From assembly GCF_964656455.1 (NCBI RefSeq), contig NC_135718.1:132539966-132603965 (forward strand): DNA of 64,000 bases. The letters run 5' to 3'. Both the position numbers and the translations under genes were made by a program. This DNA is from Halichoerus grypus. Taxonomy: Eukaryota; Chordata; Mammalia; Carnivora; Phocidae. Within the stretch, counting starts at the first letter, position 1. Every line of letters begins with the position of its first letter. Positions 40,918 to 50,999 of the stretch are shown here, piece after piece. The notes beneath the pieces were generated by a model. That model did not search any database. It was not told the DNA's origin and saw nothing but the letters and a program-made list of their open reading frames with translations.

Positions 40918-41800
40918 TATTCTCATTTTGCAGATGAGGAAACGGAGACACAAAGATATTAAGTGAAATGTTGATGATGCCATACTAAGTGGTGGAACCA
41001 GGCCTTTAATCCATGTTCTCTGTCTCCAAAATGTGTGCTGTTAAAAGATACGTGCTATTGTCGCTAATAGTTCATTTTAATTTTCAGTTTTTGATTACTA
41101 ACAGAGTTGTACATTTTCATGTATCTATTGCCCATTTAACTTGTGTGTTCCTTCATATATAAAATACATCCTTGCACTCTTATTTTCTACAGAGATGACT
41201 ATTTTTCTCTTAGTGAATTATAGAGGTTTTTCATATTCTAAAATTATGAACATTTTGACATTTTAAAAATTGCATTTTTTTTCAGTTTGCAAGTTGTCTT
41301 TGGATTGCATTTATGGCGCTTTTAACTAACGAAAGTTTTATCTCTTTTTCTTGTACTTTTATGCTTTTTGCCTCTAGATTGTCCATGGATTCATCTTTTA
41401 ATGCTTCAAATCAGTTTACTTTTCCGAAAGTTACTTTCTTTAAGACAGAATTTGTAAGGGAATTATCCCTTAAGGTCAAAAAGAGTGTGTGAATAGTGAA
41501 TGACTGAAATGCCCAACTTACTTTATTTCTTGGAATCTATTGATATGAATATTATGTTGAAGAATTGTGGGGGCTGTTTGGTGGAAAGTTGGTGATATTG
41601 AGGAAGAACATCCAAGTAGGCAAGGACTCAGTTAGACATAACATTTGGCTCAATTACCCATTAAGTCAAACTCCCTTTGCATTGAGGAATTCCTTTTAAG
41701 TTACATATGTCTCCTGGTAAAACTGAAATTTCAGTCTTCTTTAGTACTTTACTTTTACTTCGTTCAGATTGTTAGATGAGCATCTAGTTGACAATAGCAT

Positions 41801-41977
41801 CTATCTATCATCTATCATCTATTATCTATCTATCTGTCATCTATCTATATCTATCTATCATCTATCTATCTATCATCTATCTATCATCTATCATCTATCT
41901 ATATCTATCATCTATCTATCTATCTATCATCATCTATCATCATCATCATCTATCATCATCTATCTATCATCTATCAT
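41801..41977. repeat. (TATC)n tetranucleotide microsatellite, interrupted
   Basis: About 177 bp of ATCT/TATC units with frequent ATC inserts (TATCATC). The open frames over it are Tyr/Leu/Ser/Ile/His artefacts. Confidence 0.97.
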
Positions 41978-42839
41978 GTGTCATTGGTAAGAACATTTTG
42001 AAAGGAAAGGGAAAGATTTGGTTATTATGGGAGACTGTCAAAAGGCAAGCAGTTGCTAATAAGTGTATACTAAATGTGTAATGTAAGTGATGAGGTGAGA
42101 GTTTCCTTTGCAATTTTGTCCAGAATAATGACACTACCAAAAAACAGCTGTCACAGATTACACATGACAACTATAAATATGGCTATGGGCTATCATTCGT
42201 CTGGGAGGATCAGGTAAATTGTAGCATCTCGCCTGATTGGTAAGGGAAAGGTGTGCACTCATATAAGCTCATATTTCCACTTATTCTTTATTTTTATAAA
42301 ACAAAAATATTTACTTGGTATGAGACCCTATAGTTTACTGTATGCTGCCCTGTGTTATTTCAATCTGAAGTTTATATTTCTATAAGACAGATGTAAATAA
42401 TTATATGTATTTGTCTAATATGATGCTAAGTACAGTTGCCTAAAGACCACATGCTTAAAGACATGGGATTCAGACTCATATCTTGTGACTCCAAATCTAA
42501 TGATCATTTAAATCAAGCACAGGACAACATTTGCAACATTTTCCTATTTATCATGCATTTTTACAGGTGCTAAGATATTGTATTTTAAACTTCATAGAAT
42601 GCTTGATTCAGAAGATCCATTTTCCAGTTTAATTGACAAGAATTCCCTGAGATTTAGAGTGAAAGAAATATGTAATGGAGTATATACCTGGACCTTGACA
42701 TCATCCTAAATACTTCCAGTCTTATTTATACTCTTCAAACCTCACAATATCCAAACTCAATCTTCCTTGTTTCTATTTTTCTTATCAACCCTCCATTACC
42801 ACCTAAACATGCTCCTTCTGCCTCATGAAGACTTTTAAT

Positions 42840-43165
42840 GCAGTACTATTCAAAGTGTTGTTCAAAGACCAGTTTCAGTCTACAGACCTTTGCTAGGCTA
42901 CAAGATAAGTATAGCAATTGAGAGTAAGCATTTAGCAACTTTGATAGCAATTTAACATCACCGTGACATCCAAGTGCATAATCAGTGTGTTGTCTCTTTA
43001 GAAAGTGAGTAGACTCATATCAAAATCATAGGTGAGTCATGCATGGTGTAAATTCTATACCAGTCATGCACAATAGAACAACGTATGTGTCTGCAATGGG
43101 TTGGAAATTAAGAAAAAGAAAAAAAATATCGATTCTTCATCACAAACAGCTGATGAGCATTGCTC
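42840..43165. mobile_element. Possible hAT-Charlie relic
   Basis: Starts CAGTACTATTCAAAGTGTTG and TTCAAAGACCAG, and ends near GAGCATTGCTCTAAAG, similar to Charlie-type ends. The body is unassigned. Confidence 0.4.
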
Positions 43166-43499
43166 TAAAGCATCATCAGTGTGGCTTCTCCCTGGGCCTT
43201 ACCTTCTTTTCTTCTCCTGCCCTCTTTAAACAACCTGAACTCTATGGGCTGTAATTTCAACCAAACTCATATTACTATACTAATTTCCTTTGTTTTTAAT
43301 TTTTTACGGCTCCAGATTGGAAAGAAACATACACACAAACAAAATCCTACATAGATAGATGATCCTCTTTTTCTGCTCCTTGGCTGAGCACTGCTGGAAA
43401 AAAAAAAATCACCTAGTGGGTCAGATTCATATCACCACAAACTCACTTGGGCAGCTTAGAGGCCCTTAACAATGTGGAATATTTTCTTATCAAAATACT

Positions 43500-44060
43500 C
43501 TCCACTCTTGCAGTTACAATTTCAAACTTTATCTCATTTTTCCTAATTCTCTGAAGCCAATAAATGAAAATTTCCTCAAATTTTTGACTACCATATTTTC
43601 CAAATGTTGCTTCGTTTTCACTTACCACTTCCTGCTTTCCTTCTCTTATAATACAATTTCCTTCTCATCTCTATGCTGGATCCCAATGCCTCATGCTCTG
43701 TCAGCAACTTTGTAATATTTTCTCTCCTTAATCTTTAGACCTTTTTTTTGTTGTTAATTTCCATAAAAATTTCAATATCCTTCTACCTCTCTGATTTTAT
43801 TTTTAAGAAAATTACTTCTGTCCACTTTCTTCACCATTCAAATAATTTAATCTTAATTATCCTTAAAATCTTAGTTTAAACATCACCTCCTTGGAGATGC
43901 TTTTTTTGATTTGCTCCAGGGCAGGAAAGATAGATATCCTTTTGTATTTGCTTATAGCACCTGCATTTAATTTTTTTTCTAACATTTATCATAGTATAAC
44001 AGTATATTTGCTACTAATGAATCTAGAGATCTTTCCAAATACCTTTGAATCAGTGACTCA
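43500..44060 (+). mobile_element. L2 LINE 3' relic
   Basis: GTTTAAACATCACCTCCTTG, GAGATGCTTTTTTTGATTTG and TAACATTTATCATAGTATAA match the conserved L2 3' region. The part before 43850 is more worn. Confidence 0.6.
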
Positions 44061-44394
44061 AATCATTTTAGTCTAGCTGCAATTTTTGTGTGTGTGATTG
44101 CAAAGTAACGAAATTGATTTCAAGGTCAAGTTTGACTTCATTCCTTCCAAACTACCTTATTAAATGATGGGTGTTTGGGGAACACAGTGGTTGTATTTTT
44201 TCAGTCATCAGTTTAATTTAGTGGCTGTTTGAGTCATTTGTCCATCTGGTAGCAAGCAGTAACCCTTAAAGTGGGTTAAGAGGGGAAAACCACTAGAATA
44301 TATCACTTATTTTAATGCGTTTGTTTAATCAATTTTAAAGTTGTATAATTTTTGTAGAGTTCTCTGTTGGTAGTTTGAATTTAAATTAATAATG

Positions 44395-44575
44395 GATTTA
44401 GGCAAGTTATTTTACCTCTGAACATCTGATTTGTTATCTGAAAATGGTTTAACACAATATACATCATAGAGCTTCTGTGAGGTTTAATAATATGTGTATA
44501 TACACATATATATGAATCATTTAGCTTAAAAGCTAAAACATTGTTTGGTATTATTATTACTATTAAGATGATTCA
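44395..44575 (+). mobile_element. MIR relic
   Basis: TTAGGCAAGTTATTTTACCT, TGTTATCTGAAAATGG, ATAGAGCTTCTGTGAGGTTT and TTAGCTTAAAAGC follow MIR. Confidence 0.72.
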
Positions 44576-45494
44576 ATAATTGTATTCTTAGCTCTCATGA
44601 TATCAATAATTATCATGAGCTAGTGAGGAGAGAATACTTTTGGTTAGAACCTAAAGAAATCAGAGTCCTGGGACAATAATTTTTCAAAAAATATTAAGTC
44701 TGCTGTTTTTCTGACATGTTTCAAAGAAAGAGAGGTTAATACAATTAAACTATTTTGCTCTGGAATACAGGAAACTTGATTCTCCTTCTGAGCATTTAAT
44801 TAATATGATACATTAAAAAATTACAGCATTAAAATAATGCAAGGATTCAAGCAATTAGAAAATCAAGCAAGCTTTTTATACCTGGAATTATTGAGGTGCA
44901 ATAAATCTGTTTTATAGGAAATTGCCAATGTCAAATGGAGCTGAATTCTATATATTTAATAAGCATTCTTATATTTAGATCCTATGAAACTAAATGACTT
45001 TTAAAGGTTTACTTAAACCTATTCTTAGACATTTCATGGTTGAATGGCTCACTATCCTAGAATTGGCAAAAGTCTCTGTTGTGTGATCATGCATGTGTGT
45101 GCATGCACATACACATGCAACACACACACACATTCACCATTTGGTTATTTTATTTGTTAAAGTGACAGGGTCAAAATAAAGCTGAATTGCTAGAGATTAT
45201 CCATTCTCCTATTAAGAAAAAAAAAAGCAATTTTCATAGCAATCAACCTGCTCATGCTTATAAACAGTCTAATAAGCAAAGAATATGTGAGAGATTTTAT
45301 AACACAGTTTGTTCAGTCTATGTAATAAACTTATCCCCATAAAATAAAAACAAAAAACATTCAATTTTTAAAATTTATCCTGTTTTGTGTTTCTGTTTAA
45401 AAGCTCTTTTCCAAAGGATATTTGATTTCTGTAAATCACAACCCTGCATTGGTTTAGTGCACTTTCCACTGTTGTTACTGCTTTCCAAAGACCT

Positions 45495-45507
45495 GTTACC
45501 TAGCAAC
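45495..45507. promoter_or_regulatory. RFX-type X-box motif
   Basis: GTTACC-T-AGCAAC fits the consensus GTNRCC(N0-3)RGYAAC exactly, an imperfect palindrome recognised by RFX-family factors. It lies in an intronic stretch without recognised repeats. A 12-position match occurs by chance at a modest rate in this much DNA, so function is unproven. Confidence 0.35.
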
Positions 45508-46104
45508 TGCATGGAAGAAGCTTCTAGTATTTGAAATCATACAAGAGCTCAGAAAATACTGAGGCAGACTTTAAAAAAAGATTCTGACTTGTTAAAATGT
45601 AATTAACAATTTTATTTTCCATAAAGTAAAAGGGACTTGAAAACAGATTTGATTCATATGTATCTATAAACTTGTATCTTTAATTATAATCGCTCATCTT
45701 AAAAGCCTTTACATTAAAAACAATAAACGTAACAATAAAAAGAAACCAAGAATTCACATAATCCTACTATTTTAAAAGTCATAGTTTTTGAAAATTTGCC
45801 CACTCCTTGAGGTAGTTACTGTTAATAGTTTGATTCCTGCTCTTACATTTTTTTGTGCTTATTCAGACATACATGTGAGCATAGGAGCATACATGCAGAA
45901 GTCAGCATTTTTATAAAACTAGGATCATGTTTTAATTCCAGAACAATAAATTTATGTTATATTGTTTTGCTACTTATATTTTTTAAATGTATTATCAGCA
46001 TTATTTCAAGATAGTTTATTGAAGTCTTTGTTTTTAATAAGCATGATGTGAAGATATATACTTGTTTAGAATTCTGATCAGCATTTCATACTCATTGTCT
46101 ACTT

Positions 46105-46265
46105 TTCTTCTCAGAAAATCCTATGAGGCACATACTATTATTATTCACATTTTAAAAATAAGGCAAAATAGGCTCAGAGGGATCAATATTTGCCCATGGC
46201 TTGGCACACTCAGAGGTGACAACACTTGATCTCCAGTGCTCATGCTTTAACAGCAAGCCACAAAC
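46105..46265 (+). mobile_element. MIR relic
   Basis: CAGAAAATCCTATGAGGCAC, TTATTATTCACATTTTAAAA, ATAGGCTCAGAGGGATCAAT and ATTTGCCCATGGCTTGGCAC match the MIR core and 3' half. Confidence 0.75.
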
Positions 46266-47263
46266 AAGAAGGATCTAAATCAAAACAAATACACAGAAAC
46301 TTTAAAATGATAAGAAGAAGATATGAGATGCACATAATTTTGAAAGAGGAAATGCTTTCTTCAACAAGGGAGGGGAATTAGAAACCATAAAGAAAAAAAT
46401 GGACCGATTTTATCATTGCTAAGGAGTTATCTCTGTCTGCATAATCAAAATTGAGCTTTTCCCATTATTTGGTCTCACCAACAAGAGGGGAAGAGTTTAG
46501 GGAAAGTGGTTTTGTCCACCAAAAAATAATACAGAAGCTGGACAGACCTAGTCAGGAGAGCATTTCTAACTAAAGGGATGCTGAAAAATGTAATTTCTAC
46601 CTGGGCAGCCATGCACCCAGCTAAAATTTGGGGATGGGTGAGAGGAAATAAGAGCTTCTATTACTGAAAGGAAGAAGGAGAGAATGAAAAAGAATGATAG
46701 TAGTTTCAGCCACGGTTCAAATCCTTATCCACCTAAGTATTCATGTACAATATTTTCCCTATATATTGAGAGACTCATCCATTATTATGAAAAATATTCC
46801 ACAGAGCTGTATCAATTATTGCATCCAACTTAAAGTCCAGGATATCTGAGTAATGCAAAGTCAGTTCTAGGTGTGGCTCCTCATGGTCTGGCCACACACA
46901 CACTAATAAATTAGTTAGCTACCTCTACCCCCATCGCATATGAATATAAAATAGTAAAACACGATAATTGTAATGAAATATTGATGTTTGGAAACAGGAA
47001 GAAATGGAAACACACAGCAGTCATTGGTCCATAGCAATGATGAAATTCTGTCAGACATGAATGGCAGAGACCTCGTAATAAATTCCTTATTAGACACTCA
47101 TTCTGCTCTTAGAGAATAACTCCTTCGTGTTTTCATGTCTATTCAGAGATATTCTTTATTCACTATTCTCTGTGGCCACAGAGAAAGTTCAAATTGGAGC
47201 AGATTTCTTTCATGCCTTCCCATGTGTCAGTAATTGTGCTCAAAGTTCTTCTCCAAGAACTTC

Positions 47264-47358
47264 TTTTTTTAAATAAAAAGGGTTGATTTTATTTGTAACA
47301 CAAATGAGATAAAGATATTAGTTGTGCCCCACACTTTTAGCTTACTAGGCTTATATAG
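47264..47358 (-). other. Probable 3'-transduced sequence of the 47.4-52.1 kb L1
   Basis: Read on the minus strand, this unique ~90-bp piece follows the L1 poly(A) and ends in its own A-rich tail (a CAAATAAAATC-type signal, then TATTTAAAAAAAG). The 11-bp sequence TCCAAGAACTT lies immediately beyond it (47252-47262) and again just past the L1 5' end (52066-52076). That places the target duplication outside this segment, as in L1 3' transduction. Confidence 0.6.
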
Positions 47359-47831
47359 GTTTTTTTTTTTTTTTGCACAAAGACACTTTTTTATTGTTAT
47401 GTTAATCACCATACATTACATCATTAGTTTTTGATGCAGTGTTCCGTGATTCATTGTTTGTGCATAACACCCAGTGCTCCATACAGAATGTGCCCTATTT
47501 AATACCCATCACCAGACTAACCCATCCTCCCACCCCCTCCCCTCTAGAACCCTCAGTTTGTTTTACAGAGTCCATCGTCTCTCATGGTTTGTCCCCCCCT
47601 CCGATTACCCCCCCTTCATTCTTCCCCTCCTGCTATCTTCTTTTTTTTTCTTAACATATATTGCATTATTTGTTTCAGAGGTACAGATCTGTGATTCAAC
47701 AGTCTTGCACAATTCACAGCGCTCACCATAGCACATACCCTCCCCAATGTCTATCACCCAGCCACCCCATCCCTCTCACCCCACCCCCCACTCCAGCAAC
47801 CCTCAGTTTGTTTCCTGAGATTAAGAATTCC

Positions 47832-49263
47832 TCATATCAGTGAGGTCATATGATACATGTCTTTCTCTGATTGACTTATTTCGCTCAGCATAACACCCTC
47901 CAGTTCCATCCATGTCATTGCAAATGGCAAGATCTCATTCCTTTTGATGGCTGCATAATATTCCATTGTATATATATACCACCTCTTCTTTATCCATTCA
48001 TCTGTCGATGGACATCTTGGCTCTTTCCACAGTTTGGCTATTGTGGACATTGCTGCTATAAACATCGGGATGCATGTACCCTTTCGGATCCCTACATTTG
48101 TATCTTTGGGGTAAATACCCAGTAGTGCAATTGCTGGGTCATATAGTAGCTCTATTTTCAACTTTTTGAGGAACCTCCATACTGTTTTCCAGAGTGGTTG
48201 CACCAGCTTGCATTCCCACCAACAGTGTAGGAGGGTTCCCCTATTTCCACATCCCCGCCAACATCTGTCGTTTCCTGATTTGTTAATTTTAGCCATTCTG
48301 ACTGGTGTGAGGTGGTGTCCTATCATATCATTTGCAAAGAGTGAGAGTTTGACTTCTTCTTTGCCGATTTGGATGCCTTTTATTTCTTTTTGTTGTCTGA
48401 TTGCTGTGGCTAGGACTTCTAATACTATGTTGAATAGCAGTGGTGATAGTGGACATCCCTGCTGTGTTCCTGACCTTAGGGGGAAAGCTCTCAGTTTTTC
48501 CCCATTGAGAATGATATTCGTTGTAGGTTTTTCATAGATGGCTTTTATGATATTGAGGTATGTACCCTCTATGCCTGTACTCTGAAGAGTTTTGATCAAG
48601 AAAGGATGCTGTACTTTGTCAAATGCTTTTTCTGCATCTACTGAGGATGTGATCTATTCTGGAGAATGTTCCATGGGCACTAGAGAAGATTGTGTATTCC
48701 GTTGCTTTGGGATGGAATGTTCTGAATATGTCCATGAAGTCCATTTGGTCCAGTGTGTCATTTAAAGTCTTCATTTCCTTGTTGATCTTTTGCTTAGATG
48801 ATCTGTCCAGTTCAGTGAGGGGGGTGTTAAAGTCCCCCACTATTATTGTATTGTTGTCGATGTGTTTCTTTGCTTTTGTTATTAATTGGCTTATATAATT
48901 GGCTGCTCCCATGTTAGGGGCATAGATATTTACCATTGTTAGATCTTCTTGTTGGATAGACCCTTTAAGTAGGATATAGTGTCCTTCCTCATCTCTTATT
49001 ACAGTCTTTGGTTTAAAATCTAATTTGTCTGATATAAGGATTGCCAACCCCACTTTCTTTGGGTGTCCATTAGCATGGTAAATTGTTTTCCACCCCCTCA
49101 CTTTCAATCTGGGGGTGTCTTTGGGTCTAAAATGAGTCTCTTGCAGACAGCATATCGATGGGTCTTGTTTTTTAATCCAATCTGATAGCCTGTGTCTTTT
49201 GATTGGGGCATTTACCCCATTTACATTCAGGGTAACTATTGAAAGATATGAATTTAGTGCCAT
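47832..49263 (-). pseudogene. L1 ORF2 of copy A, with two internal deletions
   Basis: ORF2p is the L1 endonuclease/reverse transcriptase. The N-terminal 214 codons (from 49263) give an intact-looking endonuclease: [53 protein letters not shown], including the catalytic SRIDHIL motif. The frame then jumps, at about 48645, straight to RT motif A (about DAEKAFDK), losing ~1.15 kb and the frame. The second part (from 48599) covers [25 protein letters not shown] and LFANDM (motif C, with Asn for the first Asp), then a second in-frame deletion at about 48320 joins it to [12 protein letters not shown] C-terminal sequence with the Cys-rich [18 protein letters not shown] segment. No functional protein. 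Confidence 0.95.
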
Positions 49264-49344
49264 TGTATTGCCTGTAAGGTGACTGTTACTGTATATTGTC
49301 TGTGTTCCTTTCTGGTCTATGTTGCTTTTAGGCTCTCTCTTTGC

Positions 49345-50239
49345 TTAGAGGACCCCTTTCAAGATTTCTTGTAGGGCTGGTTTCGTGTTTGCAAATTCCT
49401 TTAGTTTTTGTTTGTCCTGGAAGCTTTTTATCTCTCCTTCTATTTTCAATGACAGCCTAGCTGGATATAGTATTCTTGGCTGCATATTTTTCTCATTTGG
49501 TGCTCTGAATATATCATGCCAGTCCTTTCTGGCCTGCCAGGTGTCTGTGGATAGGTCTGTTGCCAATCTAATGTTTCTACCATTGTAGGTTACATATCTC
49601 TTCTCCCGAGCTGCTTTAAGGATTTTCTCTTTGTCTCTGAGACTTGTAAGTTTTACTATTAGATATCAGGGTGTTGACTTATTTTTATTGATTTTGAGAG
49701 GGGTTCTCTGTGCCTCCTGGATTTTGATGCCTGTTTCCTTCCCCAAATTAAGGAAGTTCTCTGTTATAATTTTCTCCAATATACCTTCTGCCCCTCTCTC
49801 TCTTTCTTCTTCTTCTGGGATCCCAATTATTCTAACGTTGTTTTGTCTTATGCTATCGCTTATCTCTCGAATTCTGCCCTCATGATCCAGTAGTTGTTTA
49901 TCTCTTTTTCTCAGCTTCTTTATTTTCCATCATTTGGTCTTCTATATCACTGATTCTCTCTTTTGCCTCATTTATCCTAGCAGTTGGCACCCCCATTTTT
50001 TATTGCACCTCATTAATAGCCTTTTTTATTTCAACTTGGTTAGATTTTAGTTCTTTTATTTCTCCAGGAAGGGTTTCTCTAATAACTTCCATGCTATTTT
50101 CAAGCCCAGCTAGTATCTTTAAAATCATCATTCTGAACTCTAGTTTCGACATCTTACTAATGTCCGTATTGAGTAGGTCCCTGGCAGTTGGTAGTACCTC
50201 TTGTTCTTTTTGTTGAGGTGATTTTTTCTGTCTTGTCAT
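49345..50239 (-). pseudogene. L1 ORF1 of copy A, frame-broken
   Basis: ORF1p is the L1 RNA-binding chaperone. The start gives MTRQKKSPQQKEQEV and a coiled-coil segment (FRMMILKILAGLENSMEVIRE, EIKELKSNQVEIKKAINEVQ). The C-terminal domain has TDTWQARKDWHDIFRA, NEKNMQPRILYPARLS and GEIKSFQDKQKLKEFANTKP. The two parts lie in different frames, so at least one indel breaks the middle (49570-50000). Confidence 0.92.
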
Positions 50240-50439
50240 TTTGTCCAGAGGAGAATAGATGAATGAGAGAACAAAATGCTAACAGGGTAACAATGTCCCC
50301 AGAAAATATACTCTAAACAAATCAGAGAAGACCTGAAGCCGGGGGAAAAGAAAGGGAAAGAAAGAAAAAAGAAAAAGAAAAGAAAAAGAAAAAGATAAAA
50401 ACAAACGAAAACAGAACAAAACAACAAAAAAAACAGAAT

Positions 50440-50960
50440 ATGATCAAATATGATCAGGACTGGTGCATAGATCAGTGCCACACACTAGATTTTGGGTGTA
50501 TTTTGGTCTGTTAGAAGAAAGTGCCTCCCAAAATTTTAAAGAAAGAAAACTTATATATGTACAAAAATAAGGGTTGATATGATGAAGGGATGGAATATGA
50601 CTGTAAAGATGAAAATTTTAAAAAATTTTATAAAAGGAATTGATAAGTTGTTTGAAAAGAGAAAGAAGTGGATTTTAAAAAAAATAAAAAGAAAAAAAAA
50701 GGAGAGAATGTGATCAGGCAGGAGAGTAGAACAAAGCCATACACTAGAGATTTAGGGTATATTTTGGTCTGTTAGAAGAAACTGTATCTCAAAATTTTAA
50801 AGAGAGAACAACTTATATATATATGCCAAAAATAAGGGTAACTACTATGAAGGGATAGAATATGACTCTAAAAATGAAAAATAAAAATATTTTTTAAAAA
50901 AGGGATTGATAAGATGTTGGTTGAAAAAGGGAAAAAGAAAAATTAAAAAAAAAAAAGACA
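50440..50960 (-). repeat. Two tandem ~261-bp units in the L1 5' UTR
   Basis: TTTTGGTCTGTTAGAAGAAA occurs at 50501-50520 and 50762-50781. GATCAGG, CACACTAGA/CATACACTAGA, CAAAATTTTAAAGA, AATAAGGGT and ATGAAGGGAT also recur in the same order and spacing. This is the kind of 5' UTR monomer array known in several mammalian L1 lineages. Confidence 0.88.
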
Positions 50961-50999
50961 GTTAAAAAAAATTAACTTTGAAAGACTAAAGAATCATGG

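Larger units (their letters stand above)
39840..41040 (+). mobile_element. MIR relic broken into three pieces
   Basis: Piece 1 (39840-39882) CAACATTTATATAGTCCTTA. Piece 2 (40013-40082) AAAGCACTTTTTGTAGATTA and GTTACAACCTTATAAAGTAA. Piece 3 (about 40918-41040) TCTCATTTTGCAGATGAGGA and AACCAGGCCTTTAATCC. Read together they give the MIR core in order. A Can-SINE, an MLT1-like LTR and a Tigger element fill the gaps. Confidence 0.75.

Noticed and set aside
41801..41977. Repeat array that could be mistaken for a CRISPR or satellite array
   Set aside because: The unit is 4 bp with no spacers, in a mammalian intron. It is a simple microsatellite.
41769..42081. Tyr/Leu/Ser/Ile/His-repeat frames
   Set aside because: They are translations of the TATC microsatellite in different frames.
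48692..49885. Plus-strand frames over the L1 (up to 123 codons)
   Set aside because: They are antisense shadows of L1 ORF2 and ORF1.
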